Shown: positions 1 to 5,996 of the stretch, one piece after another | Layout of the letters: every line of letters starts with the position of its first letter | Numbering within the stretch: position 1 is the stretch's first letter | Assembly (NCBI GenBank): GCA_036564135.1 | Contig: DATCLC010000060.1 | Span: forward strand, 1 to 10,440 | Reading direction: 5' to 3' | DNA from: RSA11 sp036564135 | Lineage (GTDB): Bacteria; Actinomycetota; Thermoleophilia; Solirubrobacterales; 70-9 | DNA length: 10,440 bases | Translations under genes and position numbers: made by a program | The notes under the pieces: generated by a model | The model's database searches: none | Seen by the model: the letters and a program-made list of their open reading frames with translations, nothing else | What the model was told of the DNA's origin: nothing

Positions 1-1
1 G

Positions 2-811
2 CAGGACATGGACCTCCTGGGGGTTCCCGAGCCGTTCGCGAACCTCTTCACCCAGGGCATGATCACGCGCGACGGCGCCAAGATGTCCAAGTCGAAGGGC
101 AACACGGTGAGCCCGCGCGAGTACGTCGAGCGGTACGGCGCCGACACGACGCGCACCTTCGTGTGCTTCCTCGGCCCACCCGAGCGCGGCGGCGACTGGA
201 AGGACGAGGGCGTCGAGGGCGTGCACCGCTTCCTCACCCGCCTGTGGCGCCTCGGCCAGGAGGTCGCCGAGCGCGACACCGCACCCGTCGATCCCAGCGC
301 GCTGCAGGGCGACGCGCTCGAGCTCGTCCGCAAGGCGCACTGGGCGATCGACAAGGCCACGCGCGACATCTCGCAGAGCCTGCACCTGCACACGGCGATC
401 GCCGCCGTCATGGAGCTCGTCAACGAGGCCTACCGGCTGAAGGACTCGCTGTACGCATCGCCCGCGGGCGCCAGCGCGGTGCGCTTCGCGACCGCGACCG
501 CCGCGTCGCTGATCTACCCGTTCGCCCCGCACCTCGCCTGCGAGGTCTTCGAGCGGATCGAGGGCGAGCGCCTCTGGGAGGTCCCGTGGCCAAAGGCCGA
601 CCCGGCGCTGCTGGAGCGCGAGGAGATCTCCCTCGTCGTACAGGTCAACGGCAAGCGCCGCGGCGAGATCCAGGTCCCGGCGGACGCTCCCGAGGAGGAG
701 CTCTTGCGCCTGGCGCGCGAGCACGAGGGCGTGCGGCGCCACATCGACGGCAAGCGGATCGTCAAGGAGATCGTGGTGCCCGGGCGGCTCGTGAATCTCG
801 TCGCCCGTTGA
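2..811 (+). CDS. leuS: Leucyl-tRNA synthetase, C-terminal part (5' end outside window)
   Basis: This is the 3' end of a class I aminoacyl-tRNA synthetase that charges tRNA-Leu with leucine in the cytoplasm. The frame is open from the first bases, so the gene begins upstream. The visible 269 residues would be roughly the last third of a bacterial LeuRS. The class I signature KMSKSKGN, which holds ATP in the active site, is at nt 80-103, preceded by the family context NLFTQGM. After it come the helical anticodon-binding domain and the small C-terminal domain with VVQVNGKRRGEI and the final VKEIVVPGRLVNLVAR, which is typical of bacterial LeuRS rather than IleRS or ValRS. It ends with TGA at 809-811, and a cupin gene follows after 46 nt. 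The editing domain and the HIGH motif cannot be inspected here. Nothing looks broken in the part that is present. Confidence 0.97.
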   Translation, partial: QDMDLLGVPEPFANLFTQGMITRDGAKMSKSKGNTVSPREYVERYGADTTRTFVCFLGPPERGGDWKDEGVEGVHRFLTRLWRLGQEVAERDTAPVDPSALQGDALELVRKAHWAIDKATRDISQSLHLHTAIAAVMELVNEAYRLKDSLYASPAGASAVRFATATAASLIYPFAPHLACEVFERIEGERLWEVPWPKADPALLEREEISLVVQVNGKRRGEIQVPADAPEEELLRLAREHEGVRRHIDGKRIVKEIVVPGRLVNLVAR

Positions 812-821
812 CGAAAACCAC

Positions 822-850
822 GTGACGTAGCGGCCGCGGTCTGCTACAAG
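822..850 (+). promoter_or_regulatory. Putative promoter of the cupin gene, leaderless type
   Basis: GTGACG (822-827) and TACAAG (845-850) are separated by 17 bp, and each matches the sigma-70-type consensus at 4 of 6 positions. The predicted transcription start falls about 7 bp after the -10, essentially on the GTG start codon at 858. No Shine-Dalgarno sequence lies in front of that GTG, so a leaderless mRNA is a reasonable reading. This is inferred from pattern and spacing only. Confidence 0.35.
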
Positions 851-857
851 TCCCCCA

Positions 858-1262
858 GTGCTGGTCAGACGCTTCTCCGAGGCGACCGCCATCGACGTGC
901 ACCGGCTGCGCGCGCACGTGCTGATGGATGCCGGTGAGCTCGGCTCGCGCAACCTCTCGGTGAGCTGGGTCGAGGTCCCGCCCGGCGCTTCCGAGCGCCT
1001 GCGCTCCCACGAGGAGGCGGAGCTCGCCTACATCGTCGCGCGCGGCAGAGGCAGGATGTCGGCGACCGGCGACACCCGCGAGCTCAGCGAGGGCGATCTC
1101 GTGCTGATCCCCCCGGCCACCGATCACTCCGTGGCCAACGACGGCGACGAGACGCTGGCGCTGGTGTCGGTCCAGTCGCCGGGGGTTTCCGCCGAGGAGC
1201 TCTTCAGCCGCCGCCTGGCGCTCCAGGCAGCGGGCTACGACGACGACTACGACTACGAGTAG
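858..1262 (+). CDS. Small single-domain cupin protein
   Basis: This 134-residue protein has one cupin beta-barrel. Motif 1 is seen as PPGASERLRSHEEAELAYIV (residues 41-60), where the usual HxH pair is H51-E-E53, followed by E55. Motif 2 is GDLVLIPPATDHSVAN (79-94), with P86, H90 and the closing N94. H51, E55 and H90 could bind a metal, but one classical histidine is replaced, so metal use is uncertain. The C-terminus ends in the acidic, tyrosine-rich tail GYDDDYDYE (126-134). Small cupins include isomerases, dioxygenases and ligand-binding sensors, and nothing here decides between them, so I assign no reaction. GTG at 858 is chosen because the barrel begins soon after it and a -10-like box lies 7 bp upstream. 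The acylphosphatase gene starts 9 nt after its stop, which suggests co-transcription. Confidence 0.85.
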   Translation: MLVRRFSEATAIDVHRLRAHVLMDAGELGSRNLSVSWVEVPPGASERLRSHEEAELAYIVARGRGRMSATGDTRELSEGDLVLIPPATDHSVANDGDETLALVSVQSPGVSAEELFSRRLALQAAGYDDDYDYE

Positions 1263-1271
1263 CGCGCGAGC

Positions 1272-1541
1272 GTGATCCGGCGGCGCGTCATCGCCCACGG
1301 CCGCGTGCAGGGCGTGTTCTTCCGCGACTCGACCCGCCGCGAGGCGCAGGTGCGGGGCGTGGCGGGCTGGGTGCGCAACCGGCCCGACGGCACCGTTGAG
1401 GCCGTGTTCGAGGGCGAGCCCGACGCGGTCGAGGCGGCCGTGGAGTTCACCCGCACGGGGCCGCCGCGGGCCCACGTCGAGCGCCTCGAGGTCTTCGAGG
1501 AGGAGCCCGAGGGGCTCTCCGGATTCGAGATCCGCGCCTAG
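1272..1541 (+). CDS. acyP: Acylphosphatase
   Basis: This small cytoplasmic enzyme would hydrolyse the carboxyl-phosphate bond of acyl phosphates such as acetyl phosphate or 1,3-bisphosphoglycerate. Its 89 residues match the usual 90 or so of the family. The phosphate-binding signature GRVQGVFFR is at residues 10-18, with the essential arginine R18. The second signature GWVRNRPDGTVEAVFEG is at 32-48, with the catalytic asparagine N36. The alpha/beta sandwich runs to the C-terminal SGFEIRA, as expected for a complete protein. The GTG at 1272 is 9 nt after the cupin stop and has no convincing Shine-Dalgarno, so it is probably translated from the same mRNA. It is unrelated in function to its neighbours. 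The catalytic residues are intact. Confidence 0.95.
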   Translation: MIRRRVIAHGRVQGVFFRDSTRREAQVRGVAGWVRNRPDGTVEAVFEGEPDAVEAAVEFTRTGPPRAHVERLEVFEEEPEGLSGFEIRA

Positions 1542-1552
1542 GCTCGGAGGGG

Positions 1553-1581
1553 TTGCGCTGGCGCGGATCGTCACATATGCT
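1553..1581 (+). promoter_or_regulatory. Promoter-like pair upstream of comEA
   Basis: TTGCGC (1553-1558) and TATGCT (1576-1581) are spaced by 17 bp, just downstream of the acylphosphatase stop. The -10 matches consensus at 4 of 6 positions and stands out as an AT-rich island (acatatgct) in very GC-rich DNA. The -35 matches at only 3 of 6. If used, it would start an RNA near 1588, about 150 nt ahead of comEA. This is inference from pattern. Confidence 0.35.
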
Positions 1582-1588
1582 CGCGCCC

Positions 1589-1669
1589 GGAGGAGAGGCT
1601 GTGCCTGTGCCCAGGGAGGCTCGTTCGGCGCCCGCGACAAGCGGGCGCCGTTCGTTTCGCGGCCCGTGA
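1589..1669 (+). other. Possible 22-codon leader ORF with strong ribosome binding site
   Basis: GGAGGAG at 1589-1595 is one of the best Shine-Dalgarno sequences in the window. It sits 5 nt before GTG at 1601, which opens a 22-codon frame (MPVPREARSAPATSGRRS, then FRGP) closed by TGA at 1667-1669. The frame spans the hairpin at 1626-1650, so ribosome movement could in principle affect that hairpin. The peptide is arginine-rich and resembles nothing I know, and with this GC content a chance ORF is quite possible. A second GTG at 1607 is an alternative start. Confidence 0.25.
1626..1657 (+). terminator. Perfect 10-bp hairpin with T-rich tail (terminator or attenuator)
   Basis: The arms 1626-1635 (CGGCGCCCGC) and 1641-1650 (GCGGGCGCCG) are fully complementary around a 5-nt loop (GACAA), and TTCGTTT follows at 1651-1657. 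This is close to a Rho-independent terminator. It is the only such structure between the acylphosphatase stop at 1541 and comEA. It may end the leuS/cupin/acyP transcript. If the promoter-like pair at 1553-1581 works, it could instead act as an attenuator in a comEA leader. Confidence 0.55.
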
Positions 1670-1722
1670 TTGATTCGGCACGCACTTGGCGCACGCCGGC
1701 ACCCATCGGTGAAGGCCCGCGC

Positions 1723-1727
1723 GGGAG
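1723..1727 (+). promoter_or_regulatory. Ribosome binding site of comEA
   Basis: GGGAG lies 9 nt before the GTG at 1737 and supports that start. An in-frame TGA at 1710-1712 excludes any start further upstream. Part of the site overlaps the self-complementary CCCGCGCGGG (1716-1725). Confidence 0.5.
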
Positions 1728-1736
1728 CCTGAGCGC

Positions 1737-2321
1737 GTGCCGCATCCGAGCCGCACGCAGCTCGTCGCCTACGTAGCCGTCGCGGTCGTCGCGCTCCTGC
1801 TCGGGGCGCGCTGGATCCGCGCGAGCGACGCGAGCACGGCCGACTCCGCCGCGGTCGCCCCGGCCCGGGGAGGGCCCGGCGTCGAGATCCGCGGTGAGGG
1901 CGGCGGCGCCGTCGTGCACGTGGCGGGCGAGGTCCGCAAGCCGGGCGTGTACCGCCTGGCCGCGGGCTCGCGGGTGGCCGACGCGCTCAAGCGCGCGGGC
2001 GGCGCCACCGCGCGCGCCGCGCTCGACGCGATCAACCTCGCCGCGCGCCTTGCCGACGGGCAGCAGGTCGTCGTCCCCGCGCGCGCCGGCGCCGGGGGCG
2101 CGCAGGGCGCGATCACGGGCTCCACCGACGGCCCGATCAGCCTCGGTACCGCCACGGCCGAGCAGCTCGACCAGATCGAGGGGATCGGCGAGGTCACCGC
2201 CCAGAAGATCATCGAGTTCCGCGATCGCCACGGCGGGCTCGCCTCGATCGAGCAGCTCGACGAGATCCCCGGCATCGGGCCGGCGACGATGGAGGCGCTG
2301 CGCGCGCGCCTGCAGCCCTGA
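1737..2321 (+). CDS. comEA: ComEA family DNA-binding competence protein
   Basis: This would be the membrane-anchored DNA receptor of natural transformation, binding double-stranded DNA outside the cytoplasmic membrane and passing it to the ComEC channel. The 194-residue protein has three parts. Residues 8-23 form a single N-terminal membrane segment (LVAYVAVAVVALLLGA). A SLBB-type domain follows at about 58-114, with VHVAGEVRKPGVYRL and the GSRVADALKRAGG turn. Two helix-hairpin-helix motifs lie at 133-194, with turns EGIGEVT and PGIGPAT, matching the ComEA C-terminal domain. GTG at 1737 is the only plausible start because an in-frame stop lies at 1710. The comEC frame begins at or just after its stop, so the two should be one operon. 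Many actinobacteria carry comEA/comEC without proven competence, so uptake activity is inferred from family only. Confidence 0.94.
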   Translation: MPHPSRTQLVAYVAVAVVALLLGARWIRASDASTADSAAVAPARGGPGVEIRGEGGGAVVHVAGEVRKPGVYRLAAGSRVADALKRAGGATARAALDAINLAARLADGQQVVVPARAGAGGAQGAITGSTDGPISLGTATAEQLDQIEGIGEVTAQKIIEFRDRHGGLASIEQLDEIPGIGPATMEALRARLQP

Positions 2322-2383
2322 CCGGCCGCCCGGGCACGCCGCCCGCGCTGGCGCTGGCGGCGCGCCACGGCGCGCTCGCGGGC

Positions 2384-4615
2384 GTGGTGGCCGGGCTCGC
2401 CGCCACGCCGCACCTGGGCGCGCCGCCGGCGCCCCTCGCGGCGTGCCTCGCCGGGCTCGCGCTCGCGGTCATCGGCCGCCCGCGCGGCGATCCGCGCCGG
2501 TGGCTCGCGGCGCTCTGGCTGCTCACCCTGGCGGCCTGCGCGGCGCTCACCGCCGCGCATGTCGCCGCCGCCCGGCTGGCCGCGCTCGAGCGCGACGCGC
2601 TCCGCCCGCCGGTGGGCGCGCGGGTGGCGGTGGAGGGGCACCTGACCCAGCCGCCGCGGCGCCTGACCGACGGGCACCTCCTGGTCCTCGCGACGCCAGG
2701 CGGCGGGGTCGCGGTGCGCGCTCGCTCGCTGCCGCGCGAGCTCTCGCCGGGCGAGGGGGTGCGGGCGCGGGGGACGGTGCGCGAGCCGCCGCCCTGGCAG
2801 CGTGACTGGCTCGCCCGGCAGGGCGCCGTGCGGCTGATCCTCGGGGACGTCGAGCCGACGGGCGGGCGGCGCGGCGGGTTGCCGGGGGCGCTCGACGCGG
2901 TGCGCGAGCGTGCGGAGCGTGCCCTGGAGTCAGGGACGGGCGCGCCTGCGGCGGCGCTGTTGCGCGGGTTCGTGCTCGGCCAGGACGACCTGATCGCGGA
3001 CGCGGTGCGCGACGACTTCCGCCGCTCCGGCCTCGCGCATCTGCTCGCGGTGTCGGGCCAAAACGTCGCCTTGCTCACCGTGCTCGCCGCGCCCATCCTC
3101 GCCCTTGCCGGAATCCCGCTGCGGGCGCGGCTCGTGATCCTGCTCGCCCTGATCGCGGTCTACGTGCCGGTCGCGGGCGCGGGGCCGTCGATCCAGCGCG
3201 CCGGCGTGATGGGCGCCGCGGGGGTCCTCGCGCTCGCCGCCGGGCGCCCGAGCTCCCGCTGGCACGCGCTCGGGCTCGCAGCGGCAGCGACGCTCGGGCT
3301 CGACCCGCGCGCGAGCGCCGACATCGGCTGGCAGCTCAGCTTCGCCGCCGTCGCGGGCATCGGCCTGCTCGCGCGCCCGCTGGCCCGCGCTCTCGGCGTC
3401 GTGCGGGGCGCCGGCCCGCTGCGCCGCGCGCTCGCCGAGGGCGCCGCCTTGACGCTCGCAGCCACCGCCGCGACCGCGCCGCTGATCGCCCTTCACTTCG
3501 GGGTCGTCGCGGTCGCCGCTGTGCCAGCCAACCTGCTCGTGCTGCCCGCGGTCGCACCGGCGATGTGGCTGGGCATGCTCGCGGGCGCGTTCGGCCAGAT
3601 CCCCGGCGCCCCGGTCGAGCCCCTGTCGTGGCTGGGCGGGCTCTGCGCGGGCTACATCGCCTGGGTCGCGCGGGTTCTCGGCGGCCGGGGGGCGGAGCTC
3701 GACGTGGGGGAGCCGGGTCCCGCCCTGGTGCTCGCGTACGCGCTCGTCCTGGGCCTGGCGCTCGCCCTGGCCGCCGCCGCCGCGACGCGCCGCCGGGGCC
3801 TCGGCCCGCGCCGAGTCCCGCTGGTTGCCGGCGCGCTGGTGGCGGCCTTCGCCGCCGCGCTTGCGCTCGTCCCGAAGCCGCGCGAGGCGCCGCTCGGCCG
3901 CGCGGAGTTCGAGCTCGCGGCGCTCGATGTCGGCCAGGGGGACGCGATCCTCGTTCGCGCGGCGGGCGCGCACCCGGTGCTGATCGACACCGGTCCGCCG
4001 GATGGTGGCATCGCGGAGCGGCTCCGCGAGGAGGGCGTGGGGAGGCTCGGTGCCGTCCTGATCACGCACCCCGACCGCGACCACGCGGGGGCGCTCGCGG
4101 ACGTGCTCGCAGCTGTGCGGGTCGAGCGCGTGGCGGCGCCGCCGGGCACGCTCCGTCGCGTATGCGGGGCGCTCGCGTGCCCGCGGCCCGCGCGCATCGC
4201 CGCCGGCGCGCTGGTCCGGGTCGGCCGGGCGCACCTGAGCGCGCTGTGGCCGCCGCCGGGAGCGCCGCCCAGCGACGAGCCAAACGACCACTCGCTCGTG
4301 CTGCTCGCCGCTTACCGCGGTTTCCGCGCGCTGCTCACCGGGGACGCCGAGGCCGAGGTGGCGCCGGTCGACCCGGGCCCGGTCGACGTGCTCAAGGTCG
4401 CCCACCACGGGAGCGCTGACGCTGGCCTAGGCGCGCTGCTCGAGCGCACCGCGCCGCAGGCGGCGCTGATCTCGGTCGGCGCCGGAAACCCGTACGGGCA
4501 CCCGGCGCCGGGCACGCTCGCCGAGCTCGCCGAGCGCGGCGTCGAAGTGCACCGCACCGACGAGGACGGCACGGTCCGCGTGCGCGTGGCCGAGGACCGC
4601 TGGGCCGTCGAGTAG
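2384..4615 (+). CDS. comEC: ComEC/Rec2 family DNA uptake channel
   Basis: This polytopic membrane protein is expected to carry single-stranded DNA across the cytoplasmic membrane during transformation. At 743 residues it has normal family length (about 750). After N-terminal membrane segments comes a soluble OB-like region (about 75-155), then the competence domain with the hallmark GLAHLLAVSGQNVALL near residues 216-231 and many hydrophobic helices. The C-terminus is a metallo-beta-lactamase-like domain: LDVGQGDA at 514-521, the metal-site motif THPDRDH at 561-567, a further LLTGDAEAE element and VAHHGS at 672-677. These are the residues of ComEC proteins suspected of nuclease activity, and they appear intact. 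The GTG at 2384 is the first standard start, but it lacks a Shine-Dalgarno. The frame stays open upstream to a CTG at 2318 that overlaps the comEA stop, and the added 22 residues include a hydrophobic stretch. The true start may therefore be earlier. Confidence 0.94.
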   Translation: MVAGLAATPHLGAPPAPLAACLAGLALAVIGRPRGDPRRWLAALWLLTLAACAALTAAHVAAARLAALERDALRPPVGARVAVEGHLTQPPRRLTDGHLLVLATPGGGVAVRARSLPRELSPGEGVRARGTVREPPPWQRDWLARQGAVRLILGDVEPTGGRRGGLPGALDAVRERAERALESGTGAPAAALLRGFVLGQDDLIADAVRDDFRRSGLAHLLAVSGQNVALLTVLAAPILALAGIPLRARLVILLALIAVYVPVAGAGPSIQRAGVMGAAGVLALAAGRPSSRWHALGLAAAATLGLDPRASADIGWQLSFAAVAGIGLLARPLARALGVVRGAGPLRRALAEGAALTLAATAATAPLIALHFGVVAVAAVPANLLVLPAVAPAMWLGMLAGAFGQIPGAPVEPLSWLGGLCAGYIAWVARVLGGRGAELDVGEPGPALVLAYALVLGLALALAAAAATRRRGLGPRRVPLVAGALVAAFAAALALVPKPREAPLGRAEFELAALDVGQGDAILVRAAGAHPVLIDTGPPDGGIAERLREEGVGRLGAVLITHPDRDHAGALADVLAAVRVERVAAPPGTLRRVCGALACPRPARIAAGALVRVGRAHLSALWPPPGAPPSDEPNDHSLVLLAAYRGFRALLTGDAEAEVAPVDPGPVDVLKVAHHGSADAGLGALLERTAPQAALISVGAGNPYGHPAPGTLAELAERGVEVHRTDEDGTVRVRVAEDRWAVE

Positions 4616-4638
4616 GGTCAACGCCGACCAGGACCGGC

Positions 4639-4677
4639 AGGAGGCAGTTGCACGCGATGACCCCTGAGGATCGATAA
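4639..4677 (+). other. Possible six-codon minicistron in front of holA
   Basis: A perfect AGGAGG (4639-4644) precedes ATG at 4657 by 12 nt. The frame reads MTPEDR and stops with TAA at 4675-4677, two bases before the holA GTG at 4680. The holA start itself has GAGGA at 4666-4670, 9 nt upstream and inside this little frame. Translating the minicistron could deliver ribosomes to holA. The 12-nt spacing is long, and a chance arrangement is not excluded. Confidence 0.25.
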
Positions 4678-4679
4678 CG

Positions 4680-5672
4680 GTGGCGGCGCGGGAGTCATTG
4701 GCTCCGGCGTATCTGATCGCCGGCGATGATCGCGCGAAGATCGACGCCGCGCTGCGCCGTCTGCGGGAGCGTGCCGAAAACGAGGGCGGGCCCGGCGCGC
4801 TGGAGACCTTCGGCGGGGACGGCGGCCCCGACGCCGAGGCCGTCGTTGGCGCGATCCCGGCGCTGTCTCTGACCGCGACCCACCGCTACCTGATCGCTGA
4901 CGGCATCGAGCGCTGGAACGCGGCCGCGGCCGAGCAGGTGATCGCCGCGCTCGGCGAGCTGCCGCCGGACCTCACGGTGGTTCTCGTCGCTCGCGAGGAG
5001 GACCGCCGGCGCGCCCCCAAGGGCATCGCCGAGGCGGTGAAGAAGGCCGGCGGCGAGGTGCTCACCTACGCCGCCCCGAAGGCCCGCGACCTGCCCGGCC
5101 GGCTGGTCGCCGACGCGCGGAAGCTCGGGTTCGAGCTCGAGCCGGAGGCGGCCCAGATGCTCGTCGCGCGCGTGGGGGAGTCGACGACGCGCCTGGCCAA
5201 CGAGCTCGAGCGGCTCGCGACCTGGGCGCAGCCGGGCGGCACGGTGACGGCCGCCGACCTCGAGGCGATGGTCGCCGACACCTCCGAGGAGGCTGCCTGG
5301 AATCTCTCGGACGCGCTCGTGAGCCGCGACCGCGCCGCCGCGGCGGCGGCCGCCGCGCGCCTTACCGAGCAGGGCGAGGGCGTCACGGCCCTCGTCTACC
5401 AGGCGGCGCGCCGGCTGCGCGATGCTCGGCTCGCCCTCGCCGGGCTGGAGGCGGGCCGCTCCGCCAAGGAGCTGGAGTCGTCCCTGCCGATGCACCCGTA
5501 CGCCGCGCGCATGCTGCTGCGGCGCGTGCGCCACACCGACCAGCGCTCGCTGCGTGCCGCGACGTGCGCGATCGCGGACCTGGAGTGGTGGACCCGCGGG
5601 GGGTCGGACTACCCCGACGACGTCGCGCTGGCGCTCGCGATCGGCCGTGCGACCGGTCCGTCGCAGGCGTGA
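4680..5672 (+). CDS. holA: DNA polymerase III delta subunit (clamp-loader wrench)
   Basis: Delta is the clamp-loader subunit that opens the beta sliding clamp at the replication fork. The 330-residue length matches HolA/YqeN (about 330-345). The N-terminus has the expected PAYLIAGDD segment (residues 9-17) and the degenerate AAA+ fold. The central part includes LIADGIERW and LTVVLVAREEDRRR. Domain II/III features follow: LARVGESTTRL-type text around residue 165, NELERLATWA, then DTSEEAAWNLSDALVSRD, where family members typically read D-x(4)-WxLxDAL. The C-terminal helical domain contains LPMHPYAARMLLRRVRH. GTG at 4680 is chosen because a TGA closes the frame at 4665-4667 and GAGGA lies 9 nt upstream. 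It follows comEC by 64 nt and faces rpsT, an arrangement known from other actinobacteria. No truncation is seen. Confidence 0.93.
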   Translation: MAARESLAPAYLIAGDDRAKIDAALRRLRERAENEGGPGALETFGGDGGPDAEAVVGAIPALSLTATHRYLIADGIERWNAAAAEQVIAALGELPPDLTVVLVAREEDRRRAPKGIAEAVKKAGGEVLTYAAPKARDLPGRLVADARKLGFELEPEAAQMLVARVGESTTRLANELERLATWAQPGGTVTAADLEAMVADTSEEAAWNLSDALVSRDRAAAAAAAARLTEQGEGVTALVYQAARRLRDARLALAGLEAGRSAKELESSLPMHPYAARMLLRRVRHTDQRSLRAATCAIADLEWWTRGGSDYPDDVALALAIGRATGPSQA

Positions 5673-5699
5673 GCGGAGGGCAGCGGGGAGCCGAGCGCG

Positions 5700-5969
5700 C
5701 TAGCCGTCGGCGGCGCGGCGAAGCAGACGCGCGGCGCGCGCCTTCTTGCGGGCGCCGGTGTTGCGGTGCAGGGCGCCCTTCTGGACGGCCTTGTCGATCT
5801 TCGCGACTAGCCTGCGGTGCGCGGCCTGGATCGCCTCGGCGTCGCCCGTGGCGATCGCCTCCTCGAGGCGCCGGAAGTACGTCTTCACCGCGCTGGTGTG
5901 GCGGCGGTTCTCGAGGCGCTCGCGCTCGGAGCGCAGGATTCGCTTTTTCTGTGAGGCGATGTTGGCCAT
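5700..5969 (-). CDS. rpsT: 30S ribosomal protein S20
   Basis: This small, strongly basic helical protein binds 16S rRNA in the body of the 30S subunit. Its 89 residues match the family (85-90). The diagnostic start MANIASQKKRI is followed by ENRRHTSAVKTYFRRLEEAI, a loop, and then LVAKIDKAVQKGALHRNTGARKKARAARL, the conserved second half of S20. The ATG at 5969-5967 begins exactly at the conserved MANI, although the frame remains open far upstream inside murJ. Only 27 nt separate its stop from that of holA, with no hairpin between, so the convergent transcripts probably overlap. The start is 27 bp from the murJ start. A TATCAT box 13 bp upstream suggests a very short leader and little room for autogenous control in the 5' untranslated region. 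Confidence 0.97.
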   Translation of the reverse strand: MANIASQKKRILRSERERLENRRHTSAVKTYFRRLEEAIATGDAEAIQAAHRRLVAKIDKAVQKGALHRNTGARKKARAARLLRRAADG

Positions 5970-5981
5970 GAGGCGACGGCG

Positions 5982-5987
5982 GATGAT
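5982..5987 (+). promoter_or_regulatory. -10-like element for murJ, overlapping the rpsT -10
   Basis: GATGAT matches the -10 consensus at 4 of 6 positions and ends 9 bp before the murJ ATG at 5997. That would give a leaderless or nearly leaderless mRNA. It shares five bases with the minus-strand rpsT -10, so both promoters could hardly be occupied together. No Shine-Dalgarno is seen before the ATG. Confidence 0.3.
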
Positions 5988-5988
5988 A
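5983..5988 (-). promoter_or_regulatory. -10 element for rpsT
   Basis: On the minus strand this reads TATCAT, matching TATAAT at 5 of 6 positions. It sits 13 bp before the rpsT ATG, inside the only AT-rich patch of the 27-bp divergent gap. The -35 region would lie within the murJ coding sequence near 6005-6011 and is weak. The predicted leader is about 7 nt. Confidence 0.45.
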
Positions 5989-5996
5989 GCGGGGCA

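Noticed and set aside
762..2231. Long minus-strand ORF opposite the cupin, acyP and comEA genes
   Set aside because: Its translation is low-complexity (Arg, Ala, Gly, Asp, His) and resembles no family. It is the mirror of real genes in high-GC DNA.
2930..4408. Minus-strand ORF of about 490 codons opposite comEC
   Set aside because: Arg/Glu/His-rich compositional text antisense to a well-supported gene. Similar shadows lie opposite holA and lepA.
3565..4419. Plus-strand ORF of 284 codons inside comEC
   Set aside because: Arg/Gly/Ala-rich alternate frame of comEC. Comparable shadows at 163-825, 1894-2805 and 8084-9217 were dropped for the same reason.
5673..5699. Possible bidirectional terminator between the convergent holA and rpsT stops
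   Set aside because: I looked for an inverted repeat in these 27 nt and saw none of useful length.
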